From positions 38,938 through 102,937 of the forward strand of contig JAUIJC010000017.1 of assembly GCA_030431525.1 (NCBI GenBank): a stretch of DNA of 64,000 nt, written 5' to 3'. Shown one piece after another: positions 47,231 to 56,943 of this stretch (its first letter is position 1; each line of letters opens with the position of its first letter). Below the pieces are notes generated by a model. It worked only from the letters and a program-made list of their open reading frames with translations. It was not told where the DNA came from and searched no databases. A program made the translations under genes and the position numbers. The DNA is from Bacteroidia bacterium. Lineage in GTDB: Bacteria; Bacteroidota; Bacteroidia; Cytophagales; JAAEPT01.

Positions 47231-48691
47231 ATGAAAAAATGGTCTCTGTTGATAGGACTGCTCCTTAGCGTGCTATCTCAAGTTACGGCGCAAGTGCGCA
47301 TAGTTTCGGTCTCTCCACAAGAGGACAAGTTTGTGTTAAAGAACTTTTCGGACATCCCCGAAGACATCTCTGCGCTGAGGCTTTGCGCATTGCTCAAATA
47401 CGCCTCGGTCAAAAGCCTGAACGCCAACACGGATATCGTTTTACAACCAGGAGAATCCACAGAATTGACTTGGAACCTCAATGACGTTGACTCGGACTTG
47501 GGGCTTTACACCGCCTCAGGAAGCTTCGGTAGCGCCGCCAACATCTTGGATTTTGTGCAATATGGCGCCGCCAACAATGGTCGTGAGAATGTTGCCGTAG
47601 CGGCGGGCATCTGGGTGGATGATGACTTCGTGGCATCCAATGAAAAAATCTACTTTTCGGGAGAGGCCACAGACCACGATGTCAGCTTCTGGAGCACCTC
47701 CCCTGAGCTGATGATCCTGTTCACCCAAACCGAAGACCCTTCTTGCCCAAGCGCTAATGACGGCAGTCTTAGAATCTCCGTCACCTCGGGAACCCCGAAC
47801 TACACCTTCGAATGGTCCAATGGAGCAACCACGGCTAATACTTCCAGCCAAAGCAATACGATTTCTGGCTTGGTGGCTGGCACCTATAGTGTGACGGTGA
47901 CTGATATCAACGGAAAAACAGACAGCGAATCCTTTACCCTTGTAGCCAAGGAGGATGTGACCAATCCAAGCATCGAGGCTGTGGATAACCAAAGTTTGGA
48001 AGTGGATGACCAATGCGAAGCTACATTGCCAGACTACACTGGCCTCGCCGTGGTCTCTGACAACTGCGATGCCTCCCCAAGCGTTATCCAAGAGCCAGTG
48101 GCCGGAACAACCATTTCTGGAACAACAACGGTGGAGCTGAAAGTGATGGACGCTTCTGGAAACTTCAACAGTGTTTCATTCGAGGTTGTTTTGGAAGATA
48201 ACACCCTTCCGGAAATCACCTGTCCAGCCGACATCATGGTTGAAACCTCCGAGGCAACTGCTGTTGTGGATTATGACGAGATTCTTGTCAGCGACAACTG
48301 TACGATTAGCGAGTTGACGCAGATTGCCGGCCTTGGCGATGGTGAGGAATTCCCAATGGGCACCACCACGGAAACCTACTTGGTAACTGATATGGCCGGA
48401 AATGAGGCCAGCTGTTCGTTTGATGTAACGGTGGATATCATTGCATCCACAAAGCTTGAACATGCCAATCAAGAGCTTGCACCCTATCCGAATCCAGTAC
48501 AAGGTGATGACCTCTTGCATGTTGACATAGAGCAAGGTGAGCATGTGGCATTATTCAGTGCCCAAGGAATAAAGCTAGCAGAATCCACCAATGGCAGTCT
48601 AAGCACTCAAGAGCTTGAGCCTGGCATTTACATCCTTACACTTTATCGAAAAGATGGGCAAAGCACCTCAACAAGTGTAGTGGTTCACTAA
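47231..48691 (+). CDS. SprB/HYR-domain surface protein with T9SS tail
   Basis: A 486-residue protein with a signal peptide (ending SQVTAQ). Residues ~22-150 form a beta-sandwich-like domain of unclear family. A SprB-like repeat (~167-240) has SCPSANDGSLRISVTSGTPN and GLVAGTYSVTVTDINGKT. Two HYR-like domains (~245-400) contain SDNCDASPSV, DNTLPEITCPADIMV and VSDNCTISEL. The C-terminus from LAPYPNPVQGDD is a T9SS sorting domain. There is no catalytic domain, so an adhesin or structural cell-surface role is likely. It ends at a strong terminator. Confidence 0.85.
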   Translation: MKKWSLLIGLLLSVLSQVTAQVRIVSVSPQEDKFVLKNFSDIPEDISALRLCALLKYASVKSLNANTDIVLQPGESTELTWNLNDVDSDLGLYTASGSFGSAANILDFVQYGAANNGRENVAVAAGIWVDDDFVASNEKIYFSGEATDHDVSFWSTSPELMILFTQTEDPSCPSANDGSLRISVTSGTPNYTFEWSNGATTANTSSQSNTISGLVAGTYSVTVTDINGKTDSESFTLVAKEDVTNPSIEAVDNQSLEVDDQCEATLPDYTGLAVVSDNCDASPSVIQEPVAGTTISGTTTVELKVMDASGNFNSVSFEVVLEDNTLPEITCPADIMVETSEATAVVDYDEILVSDNCTISELTQIAGLGDGEEFPMGTTTETYLVTDMAGNEASCSFDVTVDIIASTKLEHANQELAPYPNPVQGDDLLHVDIEQGEHVALFSAQGIKLAESTNGSLSTQELEPGIYILTLYRKDGQSTSTSVVVH

Positions 48692-48711
48692 GCATCCAAG
48701 CTTTTCATTCA

Positions 48712-48760
48712 AAAAAAGTCCTGGACAGCAACATATTCCCTGCTGTCCAGGACTTTTTTG
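48712..48760 (+). terminator. Strong intrinsic terminator
   Basis: The stem AGTCCTGGACAGCA/TGCTGTCCAGGACT with a 10-nt loop is flanked by seven A and six T. It follows the SprB/HYR gene and could act in both directions. Confidence 0.95.
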
Positions 48761-48863
48761 TTTATCCCTTTTCAAGAAGAGAGGCTCTATTTCCAAACAA
48801 AAGAATTGAATATCACTACTTTTACGATGTTGTAATAAATTTCCACATTGTTTGATTTTTGAA

Positions 48864-51800
48864 ATGAAACGATTGCTTTTTGTCTTTTTAACCTGTGGCA
48901 TCTTTGCTAATGCCCAGGCCCAGCATTGGTCGGAGCTGATGAACAAACCGATTCCCAATTACTTCGAGGTAAAGGCCGCCTTTGATAAGGAATGGAAGGA
49001 CAAACCTTATGAAAAGGGACAAGGTGTGTCGCTGTTTTTTCGCTGGGAGAAATTCATGCTTACGCACATGGATCGAAACGGCGATTACGACCCATCCCGA
49101 CAAAACGTGGTGGCCCAAGGGGCAAGCAACCTAAGAACAGCGAATGCTGGTGGTAATTGGTCACTGATCGGGCCTGAATACACCCCAACCCCGGATGGCT
49201 ATAACAACGACGGTATAGGACGGGTAAAGGATATCGCCTTTCATCCAACGGACACCACCCTATTCTATGTGGCCTCTGCATCTGGCGGCGTTTGGAAAAC
49301 CACCGACGAGGGAAATACCTATTCCTATCTTTCTCAGGACTGGCCATCAAACTCCATCAAGGCCATCGACATCAACGAGAACAACCCTAACGAGTTGTGG
49401 GTGGCCCTTACCAACAAATACCTGATGCACACCACCGACGGGGGAAACACTTGGACTTCCCATTTTTGTCCAGGGGTGAGTAACCTTAGGACCATGGTGT
49501 TCAACCAAGCTACTGGAAAAGTCATCATTGGCAATCTTTTCGGGGATGCCCATTCCTCCTCAGACGGAAATAACTGGACACAGATCACAAGCCTTGACGG
49601 TGTAAAAGTAGATGAATTCCTCATCCACCCTGGCAACAGTTCCTTGGTGTATGCCTCTTCGATCAGCGGACTTTTCAAATCCACAAACGGTGGCGCAGAT
49701 TTTAGCCAAGTAACCACTTCTGGCATTGACTGGGGAACAACAACTAACCGAATTGCCGTCTCCCAATCTGAGCCCAACAGCCTTTGGGTGTTGGCTGTTT
49801 CCAGTAGCAGAATTGGTGGTGTTTATAAATCCACTAACCAGGGAAATAGCTTTGTCACCTTGCTAGAACCCGATACCCAAATCGAGTACCCAAACAACAT
49901 CCTTACTGCCAACCAATATTTTGGGGGACAAGGATGGATTCATGCCGCACTGGGCGTTTCCGACGTAGACCCTAATTTTGTATTCGTGGGCGGTGTAGGC
50001 ACTTTCTTCACCCAGGATGCAGGCGCGAATTGGACCGCTGGAGATGCGGGGTGGGCCGATGAAAGCCCACACGTAGACCACCTCAACATCCGTTTCCAGC
50101 CAGACCGTAACTGGCCTTATTCCTGCGACGACGGAGGAGTCTACAAGGGCTTGAAACCCCGAAGTTCATCGGGACACTTCATTTGGAAACCGCTTAACGA
50201 GGGGCTTTCAATCACAGAAATGTACAACCTGTCCGTAAGCCACGGCGGAGACAGAATGATTACCGGACAGCAAGACAACGGTAGTTATTTCTACGATGTC
50301 GAAAATGGCGAATGGAGTTTCCTCGTCATCGGGGATGGTATGGCCAACGGCTTTAACCCCTCCAACCCTGAGGTTAGCTATGTGGCCAACCAGAACGGTA
50401 GCCTTTTCCGCACTGAGAGCCACAACGGTAGCTACAACAAGGTTTCCGGTTTGGATGCGATTCCTGAAGCTTCCCAATTCTACACTGAGTTTCATGCCGA
50501 TGAGAACCAAGCGGGAGTACTTTACCAGCTTCGCACCAATCTGTGGCGTTCACAGGATGAAGGTCAAAACTGGTCGAACCTCACCGAATCTTTATCCGCA
50601 GATTTCCAATACGGCAAGATCGTTTTCAGCCGAAACAATCCAGAGGTCATTGGAATCTTCTCCACCCAAGACGGTCTCTTCGTTAGCCAAGACAACGGTC
50701 AGAACTGGGAGTCCATCAACCTTCCCTTGGACCAATGGAATAAGCCTGTGTGGGTACAGGCTGCAGCCTTGCACTCCACAGACCAAAATACCATGTGGGT
50801 GTACAACGGCAGAAACACCTTTGTCACTACCGACAAGGGAAGCTCTTGGTCTGAATACACTAGCTGGTCAACGATCTCCATCTCAAAACTGGTCCACGTG
50901 GATGGTACCACTGATGAATTGTTGGTGGCCACCGACAACGGCGTTCTCATCAAGGAGGATGGCTCCACCAACCTGGTGGAGTTCGGCGCTGGCCTGCCAA
51001 AGGTTTCTGTAAGGGACTTAGAGGTGAACTACTGCACGGACAAGGTGTACATTGCCACCTATGGCCGAGGTGTTTGGGCCTCCCCAATTAGCTTGAGCGC
51101 ATCGGCATGTTGCAAGGTAGCTCCAACCTTTGCCTCAACAAGCGCCAAGTTCTTATGCTCCGATGGAGCCACCCTGTCCGTTGATGGCCCTGCCAGCGGA
51201 ATAATTTGGTCAAAAGATGATGTCGTTATCGCCAGTAACCAATCTTCCATTAGCGTCGATGAGGGTGGACAATATGAGGTATACAGTTCCAATGCTGGTT
51301 GCCAGTCTGCCACTGCCAGCTTGAACCTTCAAGACGTTACTTCCGAGAACCTCGGCTTTGACATCGACTTTGAATCTGGAGTGATTGCGGACAACATCAT
51401 GATCCTCAAGGACCACTCCGCCGACCCTTTCACACTTTCCTCTGCACCGGTTTGCGACAGCTCAGACCTTCAGTTCCTTTCTTTCTCTGATGAAAACGGC
51501 TCGGTAAACTGGGATATGGAAGTCGTGGAATTCGTGCTTCCAGAAGCAGACTTAAGCTATGGAGATACCGCAAGCCTCAATTTTGATGTGGCGACACTAA
51601 AGCCAGGATTCTCCAACCAGGGCACGAACATCAAGGTCCTTGTTTCTGAAAACTGCGGTGTTAGCTATGAAGAAATATTCTACGGGACTAAAAATGACAT
51701 CGCTACTGTGGGGTCCACATTGGATATTTCCGATTGCAACAATTGGAAATCATTTAGCATTGACCTGAACGACTACCTGGGTAAAAAACTACTCATGAAA

Positions 51801-52148
51801 GTCCAGTTCACCTCTCAAGAAACAGGAGGCCAATCGTGGTGGGGTAGCACCATGTATTTGGACAATTTCAGGATCACCGGCGATTTGGGCACCAAGCCAG
51901 TACTCTCCACTTCTCAGCCAGAGGATTTGAAAGTGCTTGCTTATCCAAACCCTGTTGTGAATATCCTGACGGTGGAGGCGCCAAATGAAATCCAATCAAT
52001 GACGGTATACACCAGCTTGGGGTCTCCTGTTGAAGTCCGCACCAGACCAAACCAGGTGGATACTTCCAAATTGCCACAGGGAGACTATATCCTTAAAGTG
52101 CAAACCGACAAGGAGGTGTACACCCTTCATTTTGTGAAAATGAAGTAA
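48864..52148 (+). CDS. BNR/VPS10-type beta-propeller protein with T9SS tail
   Basis: 1094 residues from the ATG at 48864, giving the signal peptide MKRLLFVFLTCGIFANAQAQ. Residues ~100-750 hold repeated propeller blades with Asp-box-like motifs (GGVWKTTDEGNTYS, HTTDGGNTWTS, WRSQDEGQNWSN, FVSQDNGQNWES). This is as in sialidase-like and VPS10/sortilin-type glycosyl hydrolase BNR proteins. A PKD/Ig-like part (~755-830) and a MAM-like jelly roll ending MYLDNFRI (~840-1010) follow. The T9SS domain starts at LAYPNPVVN. No sialidase catalytic residues could be assigned, so it may be a binding protein rather than an enzyme. Confidence 0.85.
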   Translation: MKRLLFVFLTCGIFANAQAQHWSELMNKPIPNYFEVKAAFDKEWKDKPYEKGQGVSLFFRWEKFMLTHMDRNGDYDPSRQNVVAQGASNLRTANAGGNWSLIGPEYTPTPDGYNNDGIGRVKDIAFHPTDTTLFYVASASGGVWKTTDEGNTYSYLSQDWPSNSIKAIDINENNPNELWVALTNKYLMHTTDGGNTWTSHFCPGVSNLRTMVFNQATGKVIIGNLFGDAHSSSDGNNWTQITSLDGVKVDEFLIHPGNSSLVYASSISGLFKSTNGGADFSQVTTSGIDWGTTTNRIAVSQSEPNSLWVLAVSSSRIGGVYKSTNQGNSFVTLLEPDTQIEYPNNILTANQYFGGQGWIHAALGVSDVDPNFVFVGGVGTFFTQDAGANWTAGDAGWADESPHVDHLNIRFQPDRNWPYSCDDGGVYKGLKPRSSSGHFIWKPLNEGLSITEMYNLSVSHGGDRMITGQQDNGSYFYDVENGEWSFLVIGDGMANGFNPSNPEVSYVANQNGSLFRTESHNGSYNKVSGLDAIPEASQFYTEFHADENQAGVLYQLRTNLWRSQDEGQNWSNLTESLSADFQYGKIVFSRNNPEVIGIFSTQDGLFVSQDNGQNWESINLPLDQWNKPVWVQAAALHSTDQNTMWVYNGRNTFVTTDKGSSWSEYTSWSTISISKLVHVDGTTDELLVATDNGVLIKEDGSTNLVEFGAGLPKVSVRDLEVNYCTDKVYIATYGRGVWASPISLSASACCKVAPTFASTSAKFLCSDGATLSVDGPASGIIWSKDDVVIASNQSSISVDEGGQYEVYSSNAGCQSATASLNLQDVTSENLGFDIDFESGVIADNIMILKDHSADPFTLSSAPVCDSSDLQFLSFSDENGSVNWDMEVVEFVLPEADLSYGDTASLNFDVATLKPGFSNQGTNIKVLVSENCGVSYEEIFYGTKNDIATVGSTLDISDCNNWKSFSIDLNDYLGKKLLMKVQFTSQETGGQSWWGSTMYLDNFRITGDLGTKPVLSTSQPEDLKVLAYPNPVVNILTVEAPNEIQSMTVYTSLGSPVEVRTRPNQVDTSKLPQGDYILKVQTDKEVYTLHFVKMK

Positions 52149-52170
52149 TCCCTTTTCCTAGATTCATATC

Positions 52171-52207
52171 AGCGCTCCCTTGTCATTGAAAGAGGGGGCG
52201 CTTTTTT
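52171..52207 (+). terminator. Terminator of the propeller gene
   Basis: The stem AGCGCTCCCT/AGGGGGCGCT (one U-G pair) is followed by six T, 22 bp after the stop at 52148. Confidence 0.9.
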
Positions 52208-52229
52208 AACCTAAGGACCAGTTTGCCTT

Positions 52230-52270
52230 TAAAAACGCCTGAAAGATGCATGGTCTTTCAGGCGTTTTTG
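52230..52270 (-). terminator. Bidirectional hairpin ending the 52312-53480 unit
   Basis: AAAAACGCCTGAAAGA and its complement TCTTTCAGGCGTTTTT are separated by TGCATGG. Located between convergent genes, it terminates the minus-strand pair and backs up the preceding plus-strand terminator. Confidence 0.85.
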
Positions 52271-52311
52271 ATTTATACTGTTTGTCCTATTGGGAGTTCA
52301 AAAGACAAAAT

Positions 52312-52920
52312 TTACTCTATCTCAAAAGCTGTCCTTTTAGCAATATCCAATCGTAATTCCTCTGGCTTTTCAAACATCCTAAAGTTCATAGGAACAGAGT
52401 CCATCTTCTTAGAAAACTGTAGCCTGCTTTTATTGTCAACGATATACATGGTATCACTAAAATCTATTGGCAATCGGTTTGACAGTAAAAAAATTGTATC
52501 GCCCTCCATACGGTAAACTCCATGATATTTAGTAATCCCTTTAAACCCGTCAACCGTATGGAATTTACCCGAAGTATCAAAAATGATTCTTCTAAAGGAA
52601 AACTCTCCACCCTGTTGCCCAGCCATTTTTGCTAAAAACACATTATTCCTTCTAAAATCCAGATTCATCGGATTCAAGAATAGATTCACAAAAAATAATG
52701 CACTAAACACCAACCCCGTCACTAGCAGATAAGGCCTTTTCCTTACCCTCCACAGAGAAAATAATGAAGTAAACAATAAGGCAACTATTAATGCATAACC
52801 TGACATCAGTAAAATCAGGTTTAACCCAAAAATCCTATGCCATGTGGGTTCGTAGTTTAGAAATAATACAACCGACCCAACAAGGACATTAAAGATTATA
52901 AGAAATCTATCAAGTCTCAT
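52312..52920 (-). CDS. Hypothetical membrane protein (second gene of a pair)
   Basis: About 202 residues from the ATG at 52920, which overlaps the stop of the upstream gene (ATGA). Three N-terminal transmembrane helices are seen: FLIIFNVLVGSVVLFL, LNLILLMSGYALIVALLFTS and PYLLVTGLVFSALFFVNLF. A soluble ~110-residue domain follows (FHTVDGFKGITKYHGVYRME and later), which looks like a small beta-barrel. No family recognised. Translation appears coupled to the preceding secreted Cys-containing protein. Confidence 0.7.
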   Translation of the reverse strand: MRLDRFLIIFNVLVGSVVLFLNYEPTWHRIFGLNLILLMSGYALIVALLFTSLFSLWRVRKRPYLLVTGLVFSALFFVNLFLNPMNLDFRRNNVFLAKMAGQQGGEFSFRRIIFDTSGKFHTVDGFKGITKYHGVYRMEGDTIFLLSNRLPIDFSDTMYIVDNKSRLQFSKKMDSVPMNFRMFEKPEELRLDIAKRTAFEIE

Positions 52921-53480
52921 TTTATATACAAATAATACCCACCATTCGGATGCTCCCCACGACAATCACAACTTGAAAAACGGTTTTCATCTACCCAGAC
53001 AATCTTTTCACGGTATTGCCTGTACCACATCCTCACCTCTTTTTGGAATTGCTTACGGTTCTTAGGGCCTGCTCTTAAATGCTTCCAGTAGGCACAATAG
53101 CCACAACCATTTTCATCAAATTCAACAGGCAATAAATCAAAGGTGGGAATATCATGGATAATCTCCTGAAGGGCTACATAACTTATATCCCCCACAGTCC
53201 AATACCCACCAAAATTAGGAACAAAAGCCTTTGACCTTGTTGTGTCATCCAACCTGTCAATAAGCGGTTCAATAGCTTTTTCTTTCAGTTGGACTACATT
53301 CCAGAAAATTGAATCACCACAACCTGATTTCCCTACCGTGAAACCTCCTTCGCAGATATACCCAATCTCTTGAATTTCTTGGAAGCGATCAATCTTCGAA
53401 TTCACATCCTGTTGAGAAAAACTCAAAAGAAAAATAAGGGGAAGTAGGAACAGGGAAAAGACTACAGATTGTTGCTTCAT
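52917..53480 (-). CDS. Hypothetical secreted Cys-containing protein (first gene of a pair)
   Basis: A 187-residue protein with a signal peptide (MKQQSVVFSLFLLPLIFLLSFSQ). The mature part has a pattern I cannot name: EGGFTVGKSGCGDSIFW, AIEPLIDRLDDTT, PNFGGYWTVGDISYVALQEI, ENGCGYCAYWKHLR and SSCDCRGEHPNGG. Conserved-looking Cys pairs suggest disulfides or metal binding. The AIEPLIDRL and GDISYVALQEII segments resemble HEAT-like helices. It overlaps the next membrane-protein gene by 4 nt. Confidence 0.7.
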   Translation of the reverse strand: MKQQSVVFSLFLLPLIFLLSFSQQDVNSKIDRFQEIQEIGYICEGGFTVGKSGCGDSIFWNVVQLKEKAIEPLIDRLDDTTRSKAFVPNFGGYWTVGDISYVALQEIIHDIPTFDLLPVEFDENGCGYCAYWKHLRAGPKNRKQFQKEVRMWYRQYREKIVWVDENRFSSCDCRGEHPNGGYYLYIK

Positions 53481-53661
53481 TATTCTTAATTAAAATGGCG
53501 TTTCTGCGTAGCGCACTATTCCAGACCAAAAAAACTTTATAGTCTTCAGAATTGCCCTTAAATCTAAAGCAAAATATTGCATTCCTATTCAAAAATAGAT
53601 TTTCATCTAAAGAGAGGTCTGGAGATCTCAGTTGATAATCGGCATGAGGGATATTGCCGTA

Positions 53662-53684
53662 GAGACAAGGCAATGCCTTGTCTC
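53662..53684. repeat. Palindromic repeat family A, copy 2
   Basis: GAGACAAGGCA-A-TGCCTTGTCTC, preceded by CGTA. It is in opposite orientation to copy 3, 74 bp away. Confidence 0.85.
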
Positions 53685-53757
53685 CCACCATGCAGTGAAT
53701 TTTCACTCCCAAAATCATTCATTTCTAATACTATTTGAGGGAACTGGACTATTGTGA

Positions 53758-53778
53758 AGACAAGGCAGTGCCTTGTCT
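53758..53778. repeat. Palindromic repeat family A, copy 3
   Basis: AGACAAGGCA-G-TGCCTTGTCT followed by CTACG. It lies 20 bp beyond the stop of the ATPase gene and may serve as its mRNA 3' end. Confidence 0.85.
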
Positions 53779-53797
53779 CTACGAAAACAACCTTCGT

Positions 53798-56500
53798 TTA
53801 AAACAACCGCCTCTCCACCCATTTTTCAATCTCCACCAACAGATAAGTCAAAAAGGCTGACGCCAATATCCGTCCCCAGCTTGCCAACGGGATACTCGCA
53901 CTTTGGAAGGCGATGTTCATAAAGGGGACGTAGACGAAGGCGAGTTGGCAGACCAGCATCAGGAGCCAACCAAACAACAGCAGTTTGTTGGAGAAAAAGC
54001 CGATTTCCCAAAGGGAGTGCTTGAAGGAACGGCAGTTGAACACATAGGCGCCCTCTATCAACACAAAGACGGTAACGGCTACAGTTCGTGCCTGTTCCAC
54101 GGTCCTTCCGGCCTCCAATTCCCAGTTGAACAGGTTATAGGCCGAGAGGACAAGCATGCCACTGACAATGCCCATTTTGACATAAAAATTGGGCGCAAAA
54201 AACGGCTTATCGGGCTTACGCGGAGGGCGTTGCATAATGCTTGGCTCCTTGGGCTCGAAGGCCAACATCAGCCCATAGAGTAGCGCCGTGCTCATGTTCA
54301 CCCATAAGATTTGGATGGGCAAAATGGGCAACGATAGCCCCATGATAATGGCCAGCATAATGACCAGTCCCTCCCCCACGTTGGTCGGAAGGGTCCAGAC
54401 GATAAACTTGGTGAGGTTGTCATACACGCCACGCCCCTCTTCCACGGCCGCCTTGATGGAGGAAAAATTGTCATCGGCCAACACCATATCGGAGGCCTCC
54501 TTGCTCACCTCCGTTCCCGTGATTCCCATTGCCGTACCGATGTCGGCCTGTTTGAGGGCTGGCGCATCATTGACGCCGTCACCCGTCATGGCCACAATCT
54601 CCGAACGACTTTGCAGGGCGCGGACGATTCTCAATTTCTGTTCGGGGGTAACACGGGCAAAGACATGGGTGTGCTCAGAGATTTCAGTCAACGCTTCCTC
54701 CGAAAGGCCATCGATTTCCTTCCCTTCGATGACTTGTTCATTGTGATCGGTGAGGATGCCCATTTCCATGGCAATCGCCTTGGCGGTGATGGCGTGGTCG
54801 CCGGTAATCATTTTGACGCGGATGCCCGCCTCATGGCAACTATTAATGGCAGAAACGGCCTCTTTGCGAGGCGGATCGATAATGCCCTGTAAACCTGAAA
54901 AGGTTAAGCGTGGCAATGTATTATGGTCAAGCGAAAAGTCCCTCTCACCAATCTCAAAATGGGCCATGGCGAGAATACGGAGTCCCTTCTGTGCCATGGC
55001 ATCAATCTTTTCCTGCCATCGCTGTATCTCCAAAGGATGATGACTTCCGTCAGCCAACAAACACCGATCACACAATGCCAAGATGTGCTCGGCCGCACCC
55101 TTCACAAAAAGCGTCTTTGAGCCGTTTTCACCATGGTGCAGACTAACCATGTACTTTTTCTTGGAATCAAAAGGAATGCTGTCAATACGTGGATAAAGCG
55201 CAGTTATCTCATCCATGCTAAGCCCTGCTTTCAGGGCAGTCACCAAAAGGGCTCCCTCCGTAGGATTCCCTTGCACCACTTGGATTCCGCCCTTTTTCTC
55301 CAGAGAACTATCATTGCACAACAGCCCTGCATGGAGGTTCATCCACAGGCCTTGATGGTCCTTTGGCGAAAAGGATTCGCCTTGATGCAAAAACTCACCA
55401 TTTGGATCATAAGCACTGCCTGTCACTTCCAATTCCAAACCGTGGACAGCGATTTCCCGCACGGTCATCAAGCCCTCGGTCAGTGTGCCCGTCTTGTCCG
55501 AACAAATGATGGTGGCACTGCCCAATGTTTCTACCACCGGCAGTTTTCGGATAATGGCGTTGCGCCTTGCCATGCGGTTGACACCAATGGCCAGCATGGC
55601 CGTAACGGCGGCGGGAAGTCCTTCGGGAATGGCGGCCACTGATAATGCAACGGCCACCATAAACATCTCCTTCCATGACTGGCCTTGGAGTAAACCGACC
55701 GTAAAAGTGACGCCGGCAAGTCCCAGAATGAGCACCAGCAACAGCTTGGTGATTTGCCCAATTTTCTTGGCCAATGGCGTTTCCACCCGCTCCACTTCTT
55801 GGATCAACTCAGAAATGCGCCCGACCTCGGTTTGGTCGCCAATGGCGGTCACAATGCCGGTAGCCTGTCCCGAGGTGATATAGGTGGAGGCATAAACCAT
55901 ATTGCGACGGTCCGCCAACACACAATCTTCGGGCAAGGGTTCCGTGGTTTTGTCCACAGGCAGGGATTCACCTGTTAGGGTAGCTTCCTTGGTCTGCAAT
56001 TCTTTGGTGGAGATTAGTCGAATATCGGCAGGCACTTTATCGCCTTGCTGTAAAAAAATAAGATCGCCGAGGGTGATGTGCTTGCTGTCTACCCGATGCT
56101 TTTTACCAGCACGGATGACCGTGGTGAAGGTGGCCATGGACTTGGAAAGCGACTCCAAGGTGTTCATGGCTTTGTATTCCTGCACAAAACCAATAATGAC
56201 GTTCACAACCACCACGGCGAAAATGACCGAGGCGTCGATGTATTCCTTTAAAAACACGGTGACCACGCCCGCCACAATCAGGATGTAGACCAAGGGCTGA
56301 TGGATTTGCTCCCAAATCAAGTCCCAGACCGTCTCCTTTTGCTTTTTGCTCAGCGCATTTTCACCAAAGCGCCCAAGGCGTGCCTCCGCCTCGGCATCGG
56401 AAAGCCCTTGGCTGAGGTCGGTTTCCAAGACTTGCCCAAGCTCCTCGCCCGTTTGGGCATGCGCCATCGATGATTGTTCCGTGGTCCAATCGTTCACCAT
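53798..56500 (-). CDS. P-type cation-transporting ATPase (P2/Ca2+-ATPase type)
   Basis: A 900-residue P-type ATPase. It has an N-terminal cation-ATPase domain (SQGLSDAEAEARLGRFGENAL) and the actuator motif TLTGESLPV. PEGLP in M4 (about 292-296) is followed by the phosphorylation site DKTGTLT (Asp335), then MITGDH and TGDGVNDAPALKQADIG. Ten transmembrane helices are expected, with M6 WVNMSTALLYGLMLAFEP. PEGLP in M4 and the N-domain SIPFDSKKKYM fit the Ca2+/Na+ (PMR1/PacL-like) P2 group. Exact ion specificity cannot be read off. A second in-frame Met is at residue 12. Confidence 0.92.
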   Translation of the reverse strand: MVNDWTTEQSSMAHAQTGEELGQVLETDLSQGLSDAEAEARLGRFGENALSKKQKETVWDLIWEQIHQPLVYILIVAGVVTVFLKEYIDASVIFAVVVVNVIIGFVQEYKAMNTLESLSKSMATFTTVIRAGKKHRVDSKHITLGDLIFLQQGDKVPADIRLISTKELQTKEATLTGESLPVDKTTEPLPEDCVLADRRNMVYASTYITSGQATGIVTAIGDQTEVGRISELIQEVERVETPLAKKIGQITKLLLVLILGLAGVTFTVGLLQGQSWKEMFMVAVALSVAAIPEGLPAAVTAMLAIGVNRMARRNAIIRKLPVVETLGSATIICSDKTGTLTEGLMTVREIAVHGLELEVTGSAYDPNGEFLHQGESFSPKDHQGLWMNLHAGLLCNDSSLEKKGGIQVVQGNPTEGALLVTALKAGLSMDEITALYPRIDSIPFDSKKKYMVSLHHGENGSKTLFVKGAAEHILALCDRCLLADGSHHPLEIQRWQEKIDAMAQKGLRILAMAHFEIGERDFSLDHNTLPRLTFSGLQGIIDPPRKEAVSAINSCHEAGIRVKMITGDHAITAKAIAMEMGILTDHNEQVIEGKEIDGLSEEALTEISEHTHVFARVTPEQKLRIVRALQSRSEIVAMTGDGVNDAPALKQADIGTAMGITGTEVSKEASDMVLADDNFSSIKAAVEEGRGVYDNLTKFIVWTLPTNVGEGLVIMLAIIMGLSLPILPIQILWVNMSTALLYGLMLAFEPKEPSIMQRPPRKPDKPFFAPNFYVKMGIVSGMLVLSAYNLFNWELEAGRTVEQARTVAVTVFVLIEGAYVFNCRSFKHSLWEIGFFSNKLLLFGWLLMLVCQLAFVYVPFMNIAFQSASIPLASWGRILASAFLTYLLVEIEKWVERRLF

Positions 56501-56565
56501 GCATTGCTGTGGGGTGTATCAATGGGAGAACGATGGAGGGGGTGGGGAATTGTGGGGGATTATTC

Positions 56566-56817
56566 CTACACTAGTTTATTTAAAACACCACAAATCACAA
56601 ATGCTATTAAACTCAGTAAAAAAGCTAAAACAACCTTTAACCCAAACTTATTTTCAAATGCTAAAAACTTGTAATAAACACTTGAAAAATAAACCACCCC
56701 TAGTAAATAAACATATCCAACAAAATACCCTAAAAAATCTTGTACGAGGTAGATTTTCTGAACCCCAAATACAACAATCAACTGAATACCAAAAACTAAC
56801 AACACTTTATACAGCAT
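56566..56817 (-). CDS. Small hypothetical membrane protein
   Basis: An 83-residue, very hydrophobic product with about three membrane segments: LLVFGIQLIVVFGV, LGYFVGYVYLLGVVYFSSVYY and VVLAFLLSLIAFVICGVL. No family recognised. Its base composition is clearly more AT-rich than the flanking ATPase and SelO genes, which suggests a different origin. It lies between them in the same direction, with no shared overlap. Hydrophobicity and codon pattern favour a real gene, but it is short. Confidence 0.5.
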   Translation of the reverse strand: MLYKVLLVFGIQLIVVFGVQKIYLVQDFLGYFVGYVYLLGVVYFSSVYYKFLAFENKFGLKVVLAFLLSLIAFVICGVLNKLV

Positions 56818-56906
56818 CTCCTATTCATCTTTAAACATCTAACTATATTTTTGAGTGGACCAAATTCTATTTGAACCTCCTGTTTTAGATTTCTTCTACA
56901 TCATAA

Positions 56907-56927
56907 AGACAAGGCAGTGCCTTGTCT
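56907..56927. repeat. Palindromic repeat family A, copy 4
   Basis: AGACAAGGCA-G-TGCCTTGTCT followed by CTACGATGGGCT. It lies 16 bp beyond the stop codon of the SelO gene. The CGATGGGCT flank also follows copy 6. Confidence 0.85.
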
Positions 56928-56943
56928 CTACGATGGGCTACCA

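Larger units (their letters stand above)
53481..53797. other. Gene-free region holding two inverted palindromic repeats
   Basis: This 317-bp stretch separates the hypothetical pair from the ATPase gene. It contains two copies of the GACAAGGCA palindrome (listed separately) with their CTCTAC/GTAGAG flanks facing outward. No ORF with coding character and no clear promoter motif was found. Confidence 0.6.
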
